A DNA stretch of 64,000 nucleotides from Maritimibacter alkaliphilus. Its GTDB lineage: Bacteria > Pseudomonadota > Alphaproteobacteria > Rhodobacterales > Rhodobacteraceae. Each line of letters begins with the position of its first letter. Position 1 is the stretch's first letter. A program made the translations under genes and the position numbers. The notes under the pieces are model-generated. The model saw nothing but the letters and a program-made list of their open reading frames with translations, had not been told where the DNA came from and did not search any database. Location: the NCBI RefSeq assembly GCF_019801605.1, contig NZ_JAHVIT010000001.1, positions 930,001 to 994,000 of the forward strand, in the 5' to 3' direction. This document shows, one piece after another, positions 9,487 through 17,478 of the stretch.

Positions 9487-9547
9487 GAGTGCGGGCCGGG
9501 CAGGGCGCGCGGGCCGCGGGCGGTATTTTCCCTTCTGGGCCAAAGCG

Positions 9548-9574
9548 AAACGGCGCCCCGAGGGACGCCGTTTT
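9548..9574 (+). terminator. bidirectional terminator between DUF2235 gene and metF
   Basis: Stem AAACGGCG / CGCCGTTT with a 10-nt loop (CCCCGAGGGA) and a T-run on the plus side, matched by an A-run on the other side. It can serve both convergent genes. Confidence 0.65.
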
Positions 9575-9597
9575 CAAGGTCTTCAAAGACTATGGAT

Positions 9598-9617
9598 CGG
9601 AATTCTCGAAAATTCCG
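9598..9617. repeat. R1-like half element, copy D
   Basis: CGGAATTCTCGAAAATTCCG, a 20-nt palindrome with one internal mismatch. It resembles the second palindrome of R1 (compare AGAATTTTCGAAAATTCT in copy A) but stands alone, 17 nt downstream of the metF stop. Confidence 0.55.
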
Positions 9618-9633
9618 GGTCCTGCCTCAAGCC

Positions 9634-10500
9634 TTAGGCCACCTTCTCCAGCTTGGCCTGCGGGGTCACGCCGAGGGCGTGGCAGACGTCGCGGGTCAGC
9701 TCGGGCTTGTTCAGCGTGTAGAAGTGCAGGCTGTCCACGCCTTCCGCCATCAGTTCCGAGCAGAGTTCGGTGCAGAGCGCGGTGGCCAGCAGGTCGGACC
9801 GGCCGTCACGGTCGGCCTTCTCGAAGGCATCTTCCAGCCAGGTCGGGAAGGTCGCGTCGCAGCGCTTGGCGAAGTTGCGGATGCCCTTCCAGTTGCCGAT
9901 CGGCTGGATGCCGGGCAGGATCTTGTCCTCGATGCCCGCCTTGGCGCAGGCGTCGCGGAACCGCAGGAAGGTCTCGGCCTCGAAGAAGAACTGGGTGATC
10001 GCCTCGTCTGCACCGGCGTCGAACTTGCGCTTGAGATACTCCACATCGGCGGCGTGATCCGTCGCCTCGGGGTGTTTCTCGGGGTAGGCGCCGACGCGGA
10101 TCAGGAAATCGCCACGCTTCTTCAGCGCGGTGATCAGCTCCAGCGAGTCGGCGAAGCCACCGGGATAGGGGGTGAACTTGCCTTCGCCTTTCGGCGGATC
10201 GCCCCGCAGCGCGACGATTTCCTTCACGCCGGCCTCGGCGAAACTGTCGGCGATGGCGAGGGTCTCTTCCTGCGTGGCGTTCACGCAGGTCAGGTGCGCG
10301 GCCACGTTCAGGCCGGAGTTCTTGTGCAGCGTCGCCACGGCGTCGCGGGTCAGGTCACGGGTCGTGCCGCCCGCGCCGTAGGTGACGGAGACGAAGCGCG
10401 GGGCCAGCGGGGCCAGAACCTGCACCGTGTCCCAGAGCCGGAAGGAGGCCTCCAGCGACTGCGGCGGGAAGAATTCGAAGGAGATCGTGGGTACGGTCAT
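9634..10500 (-). CDS. metF: Methylenetetrahydrofolate reductase
   Basis: A 288-aa FAD-dependent TIM-barrel enzyme reducing 5,10-methylene-THF to 5-methyl-THF for methionine synthesis. The N-terminal ISFEFFPPQS supplies the catalytic Glu. FVSVTYGAGGTTRD and AHLTCVNATQEET follow, then IVALRGDPPKGEG (FAD site) and a C-terminal ITQFFFEAETFLRF. Start ATG 10500 gives the standard MTVPxISFEFFPP beginning; an upstream frame to 10539 has no support. It is divergent from metR with a MetR-type dyad in between, which suggests activation by MetR when homocysteine accumulates. Confidence 0.95.
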   Translation of the reverse strand: MTVPTISFEFFPPQSLEASFRLWDTVQVLAPLAPRFVSVTYGAGGTTRDLTRDAVATLHKNSGLNVAAHLTCVNATQEETLAIADSFAEAGVKEIVALRGDPPKGEGKFTPYPGGFADSLELITALKKRGDFLIRVGAYPEKHPEATDHAADVEYLKRKFDAGADEAITQFFFEAETFLRFRDACAKAGIEDKILPGIQPIGNWKGIRNFAKRCDATFPTWLEDAFEKADRDGRSDLLATALCTELCSELMAEGVDSLHFYTLNKPELTRDVCHALGVTPQAKLEKVA

Positions 10501-10550
10501 CGGTCGGAGTCCATCTCTTGAGTTGATCCCTTGTCGCATCGGGGCGTTCG

Positions 10551-10585
10551 TGAGACAACTTCATAAAATTCATTCACAACATGAA
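10551..10585. promoter_or_regulatory. MetR-like operator in the metF-metR intergenic region
   Basis: TGAGACAACTTCA (10551-10563) matches the enterobacterial MetR consensus TGAA-N5-TTCA with one mismatch. A second dyad, TTCA-N5-TGAA, lies at 10573-10585. Together they sit 50-85 nt from the metF start and just before the metR start, as expected for a LysR-type regulator acting on a divergent target and on itself. Confidence 0.55.
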
Positions 10586-10597
10586 GGGCGCTCAAGC

Positions 10598-11503
10598 TTG
10601 CATATCGAGTTCCGTCATCTTCGGACCATCAAGGCGATCCACGAGGCCGGCGGCCTGGCCCGCGCGGCGGAGCAGCTGCACATCACCCAGTCGGCCTTGT
10701 CGCACCAGATCAAGGGTCTGGAGGATCAGGCGGGGGTGGAGCTCTTCGCCCGCCGCTCCAAGCCGTTGAAGCTGTCCTCCGCAGGGATGCGCCTGCTGCG
10801 GCTGGCGGACCGTATACTGCCCGAGATCGAGGCGCTGGAGGACGAGTTCAAGGGCCTGCGCGACGGCAAGACAGGGCGGCTGCATATCGCGATCGAGTGC
10901 CATGCCTGTTTCGAGTGGCTGTTCCCGGTGCTGGAGCAGTTCCGCAAGGCCTGGCCCGACGTGGACGTGGACATCCGCCCGGGCCTCGCCTTCGACGCGT
11001 TGCCGGCGCTGCAGAAGGAAGAGGTCGACATCGTCATCTCCTCCGATCCGGAGGACCTGCCGGGCGTGGATTTCGTCCCGCTCTTCGACTACGCGCCGGT
11101 CTTCGTGGCGTCTGCCCAGCATCCGCTGGCGCAGAAGGAGTACGTCGTGGCCGAGGATTTTCGCGGCGAGACGCTGATCACCTACCCGGTGGAACGGTCC
11201 CGGCTCGACGTGTTCAGCCAGCTGCTGAGCCCCGCCAAGGTCGAGCCCGCCCACGTGCGCCAGGTGGAACTGACGGCGGTGATCCTGTTGCTGGTGGCCT
11301 CGAACCGGGGCGTGGCGGTGTTGCCCGACTGGGTGGTGCGCGAGGTGAAGTATCACTCCGACTACGTCACGCGCCCGATCACCGAGGGCGGGCTGACCCG
11401 CAGGCTCTACGCGGCCGTGCGCAGCGAGGACGGCTCGAAACCCTTCGTGGCGCATTTCATGCGGCTGGCCCGGACCGAGCCGCTGAAGCTTCAGCGCACC
11501 TGA
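10598..11503 (+). CDS. metR: LysR family regulator of methionine genes
   Basis: A 301-aa LysR-type regulator. The N-terminal helix-turn-helix is FRHLRTIKAIHEAGGLARAA then LHITQSALSHQIKGLE; the effector domain has IECHACFEWLFPVL, and DIVISSDPEDLPGVDF, characteristic of MetR, which senses homocysteine. The best start is TTG 10598: GAAGGG lies 9 nt upstream, the HIEFRHL beginning matches MetR, and the only in-frame ATG upstream (10382) is deep inside metF. It is divergent from metF. Confidence 0.9.
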   Translation: MHIEFRHLRTIKAIHEAGGLARAAEQLHITQSALSHQIKGLEDQAGVELFARRSKPLKLSSAGMRLLRLADRILPEIEALEDEFKGLRDGKTGRLHIAIECHACFEWLFPVLEQFRKAWPDVDVDIRPGLAFDALPALQKEEVDIVISSDPEDLPGVDFVPLFDYAPVFVASAQHPLAQKEYVVAEDFRGETLITYPVERSRLDVFSQLLSPAKVEPAHVRQVELTAVILLLVASNRGVAVLPDWVVREVKYHSDYVTRPITEGGLTRRLYAAVRSEDGSKPFVAHFMRLARTEPLKLQRT

Positions 11504-11585
11504 GGGGGTAATGATTTGGCGCGGGGCGATGCAGGCTGACCTGCTCCGCCGCGTCCCTCAGGCAGGAGAACGGTGCGTCAGGCCC

Positions 11586-12767
11586 TTATTCCGCTGCAAG
11601 TGCACGGGGCTGGGGGCTGTGGAAAAACCTGTGAGCGGCTTCTCCGGCCAGATGGGTGATCCGGCCTGCCACGACGGTCGCCTCGATGGCGCGGGTTTCG
11701 GCGTTCACGATGGTCAGATCGGCCCGGCGGCCGGGATCGAGGCGGCCGCGGTCGGCCATGCGCAGGATCGCGGCAGGCTTCTCCGAGATCAGCGCCCAGG
11801 CCCGGGGCAGGTCCATGACGCCGCGGTCCACGAGGGCAAAGGCCGCCTGTGCGAGCGCGGGATAGTAATAGTCCGACACCAGCCCGTCGCAGAGCCCGTC
11901 CGCGATGATGTCCTGCGCCGAGACATTGCCCGACTGCGAGCCGCCGCGCACCACGTTGGGCGCGCCCATCAGCACCGGGTCGCCGACCGCGCGGGCGAGC
12001 GCCGCCGCAGGCCGTGCGGTGGGAAACTCGCAGATCTTCGCCCCGATCATCGAGAACATCTCGCGGGTTTCGCCATCGGGGTCGTCGTGGCTGCCATAGG
12101 TCACGCCGAGCGCATCGAACCGTTCCGCCAGCTTGCACAGGTAGCGCGGCACGTCGCGCGACTGGCGCTTGGCGGCATGGACCGTGGCGAGGAATTCCTC
12201 GGGCGTTTGCAGCGCCTTGCGGGCCCAGGCGGCGACGTCCTCGGGCTTGAGCAGGGCGGTGGTCAGGGTCTCTTCGATGTGGTTGTTGAAGACCACGTAG
12301 TCGATGCCATGACGCTCCACCGCCTCGATCAGGCGGTCTCCGGTGCCCACCGTATGGGTCTCGCAGCGGACCTGCAGGCGCAGGTCGGTCAGGGCATGGC
12401 CCCGGTAGGAGGCCAGCCCCTGCATCATCTTGATCGCGAAATCCGGGCTGCGGAACCCGCCCTCCCAGGACCAGCTCTGCGCCATGTAGGCGGTGGTTAC
12501 CCCATTCGCCGCCGCATCGGCATCGGTGGCGCGCAGGGCGGTGGCGATGGGGAAGGGGGCAGAGGGCCGCGGGGCGAGGTGACGCTCGAAGGCATCGCCG
12601 TGCAGGTCGATGATCCCCGGCAGGATCAGGTAACCGGTCAGATCGACCTCGGGCAGGGGGCCGCGCGTGATCCGGCCCTCGCTGAAGGCCAGCGAGCGCT
12701 GCTGCAACTCGCCGTCGCGCAGGATCGTGGCGCCGGTCAGGCGCAGGGAAGGATAGGACAGGGGCAT
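11586..12767 (-). CDS. PhnM-like ribose 1-methylphosphonate 5-triphosphate diphosphatase (second copy)
   Basis: A 393-aa amidohydrolase-superfamily enzyme related to PhnM. It has LILPGIIDLHGDAFERHLAPRP, GVTYGSHDDPDGETREM and MGAPNVVRGGSQSGNVSA, the PhnM hallmarks. In C-P lyase metabolism PhnM removes pyrophosphate from the 5-triphosphate of ribose 1-alkylphosphonate. The canonical phnM of the operon lies at 19702. This copy differs in the first metal motif (LHGDAFE instead of LHTDNLE), so it may have another triphosphate or imide substrate. It lies beyond phnF on the same strand, with a 226-nt gap containing a tandem repeat and a dyad, so it may have its own promoter. Confidence 0.8.
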   Translation of the reverse strand: MPLSYPSLRLTGATILRDGELQQRSLAFSEGRITRGPLPEVDLTGYLILPGIIDLHGDAFERHLAPRPSAPFPIATALRATDADAAANGVTTAYMAQSWSWEGGFRSPDFAIKMMQGLASYRGHALTDLRLQVRCETHTVGTGDRLIEAVERHGIDYVVFNNHIEETLTTALLKPEDVAAWARKALQTPEEFLATVHAAKRQSRDVPRYLCKLAERFDALGVTYGSHDDPDGETREMFSMIGAKICEFPTARPAAALARAVGDPVLMGAPNVVRGGSQSGNVSAQDIIADGLCDGLVSDYYYPALAQAAFALVDRGVMDLPRAWALISEKPAAILRMADRGRLDPGRRADLTIVNAETRAIEATVVAGRITHLAGEAAHRFFHSPQPRALAAE

Positions 12768-12782
12768 CGTCTGCTCGGGTCA

Positions 12783-12833
12783 GTGATTTTCGCTGGTGAT
12801 TTTCGCTGTGGATAACCGACTCATGTATCGGTT
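12783..12833 (-). promoter_or_regulatory. tandem 13-bp repeat and dyad upstream of second phnM-like gene
   Basis: GTGATTTTCGCTG is repeated exactly twice head-to-tail (12783-12795, 12796-12808). Directly beyond is the dyad AACCGA-N8-TCGGTT (12814-12833), with ACTCA/TGAGT nested and offset inside it. The repeat begins 16 nt upstream of the ATG at 12767 (minus strand). This looks like an operator or leader region; the binding protein is unknown, with the adjacent PhnF one candidate. Confidence 0.5.
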
Positions 12834-12993
12834 GAGTGACAAAAGAGGCTTATTTTCATGGCAGTTTGCGCGGCGATGCGGCATTGCAGGTGCAGCGCGG
12901 GCGGGGGTGCCTGACGAGAGCCCCCATGGGCCGCCCGGGCAGGCCGTGGCTGCGCACCGCCCGATAGCCCGTTCCGTATCACTGCCCCGCCGC

Positions 12994-13743
12994 TCAGCCC
13001 GCCTCCGCTTCATGCAGGGTCAGGGTGATCCGTTCACCCGCGAACCAGGTATGCCCGAATTCCACCGGCACGCCCTCAGGGTCGACGTTGATCGAGACGG
13101 CGAAGATCAGGGGCGCGCCTTCGCGCAGCCGCAGGTGCAGCGCCTGCATCGCATCGGCGGCGGTGGCGGTGATCCGCGTGGACGTGCGCGTATAGTCCGG
13201 CACGCCCTGTTCCCGCAAGGCCTCGGTGACGGAGCCGATCCGCGCCAGCACCTCGCCCATGTGGGGGAAGCGCTGCGCCGGGAAGACGGCGCGAAAGACG
13301 GCGATCGGCTGATCATCGGAGAGAGAGATGCCTTCGGAGATATGCACCATCGCACCGGGGGAGAGCTTCAGCGCGGCGGCTTCCTCGGCGTCGGCGGCTC
13401 GGGTCTCGAAGCTCAGCCGCTGACGGCTGGGCAGGCGGCCCGCCGCACGCATGTTGTGGTGGAAGCGGACGCGGCGGCCGATGGGATAATCCGTGGGCCG
13501 CTGCGCCACGAAGACGCCGGCCCCGCGCCGTGCATGGACCAGCCCCTCCTCCGCCATCTCCGCAAGGGCCCGGCGGACCGTGTGCCGGTTGACACCGAAG
13601 CGCGCAGACAGCGCGGCCTCGGTCGGCAGCTTGTCGCCCGGGGCGTAGTGGCCCGCGGCAAGGTCCTCTGTCAGCCGGTCCCGGATGCTCTGCCAGATCG
13701 AGGATTTTTTCGCATCCCGAGGGGCAGCGGCGCTCTCTGTCAT
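12994..13743 (-). CDS. phnF: GntR/HutC-type phosphonate regulator
   Basis: A 249-aa GntR-family repressor. The N-terminal winged helix (DKLPTEAALSARFGVNRHTVRRAL, residues ~35-60) is followed by a UTRA effector domain from about residue 90 (FHHNMRAAGRLPSRQ ... HISEGISLSDDQPIAVF ... IEFGHTW-like ending). PhnF members sit beside C-P lyase genes and repress them or respond to phosphate starvation. Here it is divergent from phnG with 97 nt between the starts. Start ATG 13743. Confidence 0.9.
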   Translation of the reverse strand: MTESAAAPRDAKKSSIWQSIRDRLTEDLAAGHYAPGDKLPTEAALSARFGVNRHTVRRALAEMAEEGLVHARRGAGVFVAQRPTDYPIGRRVRFHHNMRAAGRLPSRQRLSFETRAADAEEAAALKLSPGAMVHISEGISLSDDQPIAVFRAVFPAQRFPHMGEVLARIGSVTEALREQGVPDYTRTSTRITATAADAMQALHLRLREGAPLIFAVSINVDPEGVPVEFGHTWFAGERITLTLHEAEAG

Positions 13744-13784
13744 GAAATCTTCACCTCGATAGGTCTTGTGCGACTCGGGTTGGC

Positions 13785-13838
13785 TGTCTAATGATTTGTC
13801 TAGTTGTATAGTAATCTCGACAAATTCGCAAGGTGTCT
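13785..13838. promoter_or_regulatory. candidate PhnF operator region (three TGTCTA half-sites)
   Basis: TGTCTA occurs three times in the phnF-phnG gap (13785, 13797, 13833), with a nearby inverted-type partner TATAG (13807-13811). The first two are 12 nt apart, about one helical turn. The 97-nt gap is much more AT-rich than its surroundings. It is a plausible divergent promoter with GntR/HutC-type binding sites, but no binding consensus was tested. Confidence 0.4.
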
Positions 13839-13840
13839 AG

Positions 13841-14323
13841 ATGAGCCCGAGCCCCGTCCCAGAAACCCCCGACACCGCTGCCGGCACCGCTGCTAGGCGC
13901 GACTGGATGTCGGTCCTCGCCAAGGCCCCCGCAGCTGACCTCGACGCCCTGTGGCAGGCCCATGGCGCCACACCCGTCTTCACATGGCTGCGCGCGCCCG
14001 AGGTGGGCGCCGTCATGGTGCGCGGCCGGGCCGGTGCCGTGGGGGCTGCCTTCAACCTCGGAGAGATGAGCGTGACCCGCGCCTCGCTGCGGCTTGCGGA
14101 CGGCACCGTCGGGCATGCCTACGTGCAGGGCCGCAGCCGCCGGAAGGCAGAGCAGGCGGCGCTGGTGGATGCGCTGATGCAGACCGGGGCAGCCGACAGC
14201 ATAGGTACGGCGATCCTCGCGCCGCTGAAAGGCGCGGCCTCCGACCGGGCCGAGGGCCGCGCCGCCCGCGCCGCCGCCACCAAGGTCGAGTTCTTCACCA
14301 TGGTCCGGGGAGAAAACAAATGA
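13841..14323 (+). CDS. phnG: C-P lyase core subunit PhnG
   Basis: A 160-aa core subunit of the carbon-phosphorus lyase complex PhnGHIJ. Recognised by MVRGRAGAVGAAFNLGEMSV, LADGTVGHAYVQGRSRRKAE and the family length of 150-160 aa. With PhnH, PhnI and PhnL it forms ribose 1-alkylphosphonate 5-triphosphate from ATP and alkylphosphonate. First gene of the operon, downstream of the phnF-phnG control region. Its stop overlaps the phnH start (ATGA). Confidence 0.93.
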   Translation: MSPSPVPETPDTAAGTAARRDWMSVLAKAPAADLDALWQAHGATPVFTWLRAPEVGAVMVRGRAGAVGAAFNLGEMSVTRASLRLADGTVGHAYVQGRSRRKAEQAALVDALMQTGAADSIGTAILAPLKGAASDRAEGRAARAAATKVEFFTMVRGENK

Positions 14324-14898
14324 TGGCCTCCGAAGCCCTCACTGACGCCCTCACCGGGGGGTTCGCCGATGCGCCCACCGAGGCCGCGCGCGCCTTCCGT
14401 GCCGCCATGAACGCCATGGCCTTCCCGGGCCGCATCCAGCCGATCACCGGCGGGCAGGGACCGGCGCCGCTGTCGCCCGCTGCCGCCACGCTGCTGCTGA
14501 CGCTCTGCGATCCGGAAACGCCGCTCTACCTTGCGGGCGCCCATGACACGCAGGCGGTGCGCGACTGGGTCACCTTCCACACCGGCGCCCCGCTGGCAGG
14601 CGCCTCCGAGGCGATGTTCGCCGTGGGCAGCTGGGAGGCGCTGCAGCCCGTTTCGGCCTTTGCCATCGGCACCTCGGAATACCCCGACCGCTCCGCCACG
14701 CTGATCGTGGAAAGCGCGGCGCTGGAGCAGGCGGGCAGCACGCTCACCGGCCCCGGCATCAAGGAAACCGCCGCGTTCTCCCTGCCGGAGCCGGACGTCT
14801 TTGCCGCCAACGCGGCCCGCTTCCCGCTGGGATGGGATGCCTATTTCACCTGCGGCGACCGCCTCGCGGCGCTGCCCCGATCGACGAAGGTGTCCTGA
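14320..14898 (+). CDS. phnH: C-P lyase core subunit PhnH
   Basis: A 192-aa PhnH-family protein (FRAAMNAMAFPGRIQPI near the N-terminus, later LTLCDPETPLYLAG and LTGPGIK, ending GWDAYF). PhnH is a pseudo-PLP-transferase fold subunit of the C-P lyase complex. Start ATG 14320 (a second in-frame ATG follows at once) overlaps the phnG stop by 4 nt, and its own stop overlaps the phnI start by 1 nt. This spacing indicates translational coupling and equal stoichiometry. Confidence 0.93.
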   Translation: MMASEALTDALTGGFADAPTEAARAFRAAMNAMAFPGRIQPITGGQGPAPLSPAAATLLLTLCDPETPLYLAGAHDTQAVRDWVTFHTGAPLAGASEAMFAVGSWEALQPVSAFAIGTSEYPDRSATLIVESAALEQAGSTLTGPGIKETAAFSLPEPDVFAANAARFPLGWDAYFTCGDRLAALPRSTKVS

Positions 14899-15992
14899 TG
14901 TACGTGGCAGTGAAAGGCGGCGAACGCGCCATCGACAACGCCCATGACTGGCTGGCGGAGGAGCGCCGCGGTGACCTCTCGGTGGCCGAGCTTTCCATCG
15001 CGCAGATCCGCGAACAGCTGGCCCTCGCTGTGAACCGCGTGATGGCCGAGGGCTCGCTCTACGATCCCGACCTCGCGGCGCTTGCGATCAAGCAGGCGCG
15101 CGGCGACCTGATCGAGGCGATCTTCCTGATCCGCGCCTACCGCACGACCCTGCCACGCTTCGGCCATTCCGCGCCGGTGGAGACCGGTGCCATGGCCTGC
15201 GACCGCCGCATCAGCGCGACCTTCAAGGATGCGCCGGGCGGTCAGGTGCTGGGGCCGACCTTCGATTACACCCACCGGCTGCTCGATTTTGCGCTGGAGG
15301 CCGAGGGGCTGGAGGCGCCGCAGGCCGCGCAGGCGCAACCGCGCCGCGACCCCACGCCGCATATCACCGAGTTTCTCGACAGCGAGGGGCTGCTGCAGCC
15401 CGACCTGCGCCCCGAGGACGACACGCCCCGCGACCTGACCCGCGAGCCGCTGGAACTGCCCGCCGACCGGCCGCTGCGGCTGCAGGCGCTGACCCGGGGG
15501 GACGAGGGCTTTGTCCTCGGCATGGCCTATTCGACGCAGCGCGGCTATGGCCGCAATCACCCCTTCGTGGGCGAGTTGCGCGTGGGCACTGTGCCGGTGG
15601 AGATGGAGATCCCCGAGCTCGGCTTCGCCATCGAGATCGGAGAGATGACCCTGACGGAATGCGAAACCGTGAACCAGTTCACCGGCTCCAAGACTGAGCC
15701 GCCGCAGTTCACCCGGGGCTATGGCCTCGTCTTCGGTCATTCCGAGCGCAAGGCGATTTCCATGGCCCTCGTGGACCGGGCGCTCAGGTGGGAAGAACTG
15801 GGAGAGGACAACGTGGGCGCCCCGGCGCAGGACACGGAATTCGTCCTGTATCACGCCGACAACATCCAGGCGTCGGGTTTTCTTGAGCACATAAAACTCC
15901 CGCATTACGTGGACTTCCAGTCCGAACTTGAACTGATACGCAAGCTGCGCCGCGAGGCGCAGGCGACCAGCCGGAAGGAGGCTGCGGAATGA
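14898..15992 (+). CDS. phnI: C-P lyase core subunit PhnI
   Basis: A 364-aa PhnI, the catalytic nucleosidase-like subunit that exchanges the adenine of ATP for alkylphosphonate. Diagnostic stretches: MYVAVKGGERAIDNAH at the start, EQLALAVNRVMAEGSLYDPDLA, LIRAYRTTLPRF, and near the C-terminus GYGLVFGHSERKAISMALVDR. Start ATG 14898 overlaps the phnH stop; the stop overlaps the next gene, a HAD hydrolase, by 4 nt. Confidence 0.95.
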   Translation: MYVAVKGGERAIDNAHDWLAEERRGDLSVAELSIAQIREQLALAVNRVMAEGSLYDPDLAALAIKQARGDLIEAIFLIRAYRTTLPRFGHSAPVETGAMACDRRISATFKDAPGGQVLGPTFDYTHRLLDFALEAEGLEAPQAAQAQPRRDPTPHITEFLDSEGLLQPDLRPEDDTPRDLTREPLELPADRPLRLQALTRGDEGFVLGMAYSTQRGYGRNHPFVGELRVGTVPVEMEIPELGFAIEIGEMTLTECETVNQFTGSKTEPPQFTRGYGLVFGHSERKAISMALVDRALRWEELGEDNVGAPAQDTEFVLYHADNIQASGFLEHIKLPHYVDFQSELELIRKLRREAQATSRKEAAE

Positions 15993-16600
15993 GCGCTGGA
16001 GAGGTGAAAGCCGTCGTCTTTGACATCGGGGGTGTGCTGATCGAATGGGATCCGCATCTCGCCTGGCTCGACCAGATGGGCTCGCGCGAGGCGGTGGCGG
16101 CGTTCCTTGAGCGCGTCGATTTCCCCGCCCGCAACCTGCGTGGAGACGGGGGCGAGACCTTCGCCGACCTCGCCGCTGAAATCTCGGACCCGGAGGACAG
16201 CGCGCATCTCGCGGCCTACGTGGCCCATTACCACAAGGCCGTCCCCGCGAAGATCGAGGGCACATGGGCATTGCTCCACCGGCTGAAGGCCGCGGGTGTG
16301 CCGGTCCACGGGATCACCAACTGGTCCGCCGAGACATGGCCCGAGGGGCTGACGGTCCATCCGGAACTGGCGGAGATCTTCGAGGTCCTCGTCGTTTCGG
16401 GGCAGGAGAAGATGCTGAAACCCGAGGCCCGGATCTTCGACCTGCTCTGCTCCCGCGCAGGGCTGGAACCGGGGCAGTGCCTCTTCATCGACGATGCGCT
16501 GAAGAACGTGCAGGGGGCGCAGGCGGCGGGGATGGATGCCGTGCAGTTCACCGATCCCGCCACGCTGGAACGCGACCTGATGGAAAGGGGGCTGCTGTGA
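15989..16600 (+). CDS. HAD-superfamily hydrolase inside the C-P lyase operon
   Basis: A 203-aa HAD-IA (YihX-like) phosphatase. Motif I is VVFDIGGVLIEWDP with the nucleophile Asp at residue ~12 and Gly where many family members have the second Asp, as in the DxGGVL subgroup. Motif II is HGITNWS, motif III is MLKPEAR, motif IV is CLFIDDALKN. It overlaps phnI by 4 nt and phnJ by 4 nt, so it is fully embedded in the operon. phnP, which opens the ribose cyclic phosphate, is absent from this window, so a sugar-phosphate phosphatase role in that branch is possible. This is inference only. Confidence 0.88.
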   Translation: MSAGEVKAVVFDIGGVLIEWDPHLAWLDQMGSREAVAAFLERVDFPARNLRGDGGETFADLAAEISDPEDSAHLAAYVAHYHKAVPAKIEGTWALLHRLKAAGVPVHGITNWSAETWPEGLTVHPELAEIFEVLVVSGQEKMLKPEARIFDLLCSRAGLEPGQCLFIDDALKNVQGAQAAGMDAVQFTDPATLERDLMERGLL

Positions 16601-17478
16601 CGACGCAGACCGCAGAGGCGGGCCAGAGCGCCTACAACTTCGCCTATCTCGACGAACAGACCAAGCGGATGATCCGCCGCGCGATCCTCAAGGGGCTGGC
16701 CGTGCCCGGCTACCAGGTGCCCTTCGCCAGCCGCGAGATGCCCATGCCCTATGGCTGGGGCACCGGCGGCGTGCAGGTCTCGGCCGCGACGCTGACGCCC
16801 GAGGATTGCTTCAAGGTCATCGACCAGGGTGCGGACGACACGACGAACGCGGTCTCGATCCGCAAATTCTTCGAGCGCACCGCGCAGGTGGAAACGACCA
16901 CCCGCACCGGCGAGGCGACGGTCATCCAGACGCGCCACCGCATCCCCGAAGAGCCGCTGCGCGAGGATCAGGTGCTGGTCTACCAGGTGCCGATCCCCGA
17001 GCCGCTGCGCTTCCTCGAGCCTTCCGAGGTCGAGACGCGCAAGATGCACGCGCTGGAGGAATACGGCCTGATGCACGTGAAGCTCTACGAGGACATCGCC
17101 CGGCACGGCGCGATCTCCACCGCCTATGCCTATCCGGTCAAGGTGGAGGGGCGCTACGTGATGGACCCGAGCCCGATCCCCAAGTTTGACAACCCCAAGC
17201 TCGAGATGGCCGCGATCCAGCTGTTCGGCGCGGGCCGCGAACAGCGCATCTATGCGCTGCCGCCCTATACGCAGGTCGTCAGCCTCGATTTCGAGGATCA
17301 CCCCTTCGATCCCTCCAAGGCCGAGCATCCCTGCGATCTCTGCGGGGCCGAGGACAGCTACCTCGACGAGGTGATCACCGATGACGCGGGCAGCCGGATG
17401 TTCGTCTGTTCCGATACCGATTACTGCCTGGCGCGGCGCGATGCCGGCCATGAAGGCGCACAGGGGGCACGGGCATGA
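16597..17478 (+). CDS. phnJ: Alpha-D-ribose 1-methylphosphonate 5-phosphate C-P lyase
   Basis: A 293-aa radical-SAM enzyme that breaks the C-P bond, releasing the alkane and ribose 1,2-cyclic phosphate 5-phosphate. It has the atypical cluster motif C-x2-C-x21-C (CDLC ... MFVC, residues ~245-270) and the glycyl-radical segment YGWGTGGVQ near residue 50. Start GTG 16597 overlaps the HAD stop (GTGA), with GGAAAGGGGG upstream. The N-terminal LDEQTKRMIRRAILKGLAVPG is typical. The stop overlaps the phnK start. Confidence 0.96.
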   Translation: MTTQTAEAGQSAYNFAYLDEQTKRMIRRAILKGLAVPGYQVPFASREMPMPYGWGTGGVQVSAATLTPEDCFKVIDQGADDTTNAVSIRKFFERTAQVETTTRTGEATVIQTRHRIPEEPLREDQVLVYQVPIPEPLRFLEPSEVETRKMHALEEYGLMHVKLYEDIARHGAISTAYAYPVKVEGRYVMDPSPIPKFDNPKLEMAAIQLFGAGREQRIYALPPYTQVVSLDFEDHPFDPSKAEHPCDLCGAEDSYLDEVITDDAGSRMFVCSDTDYCLARRDAGHEGAQGARA

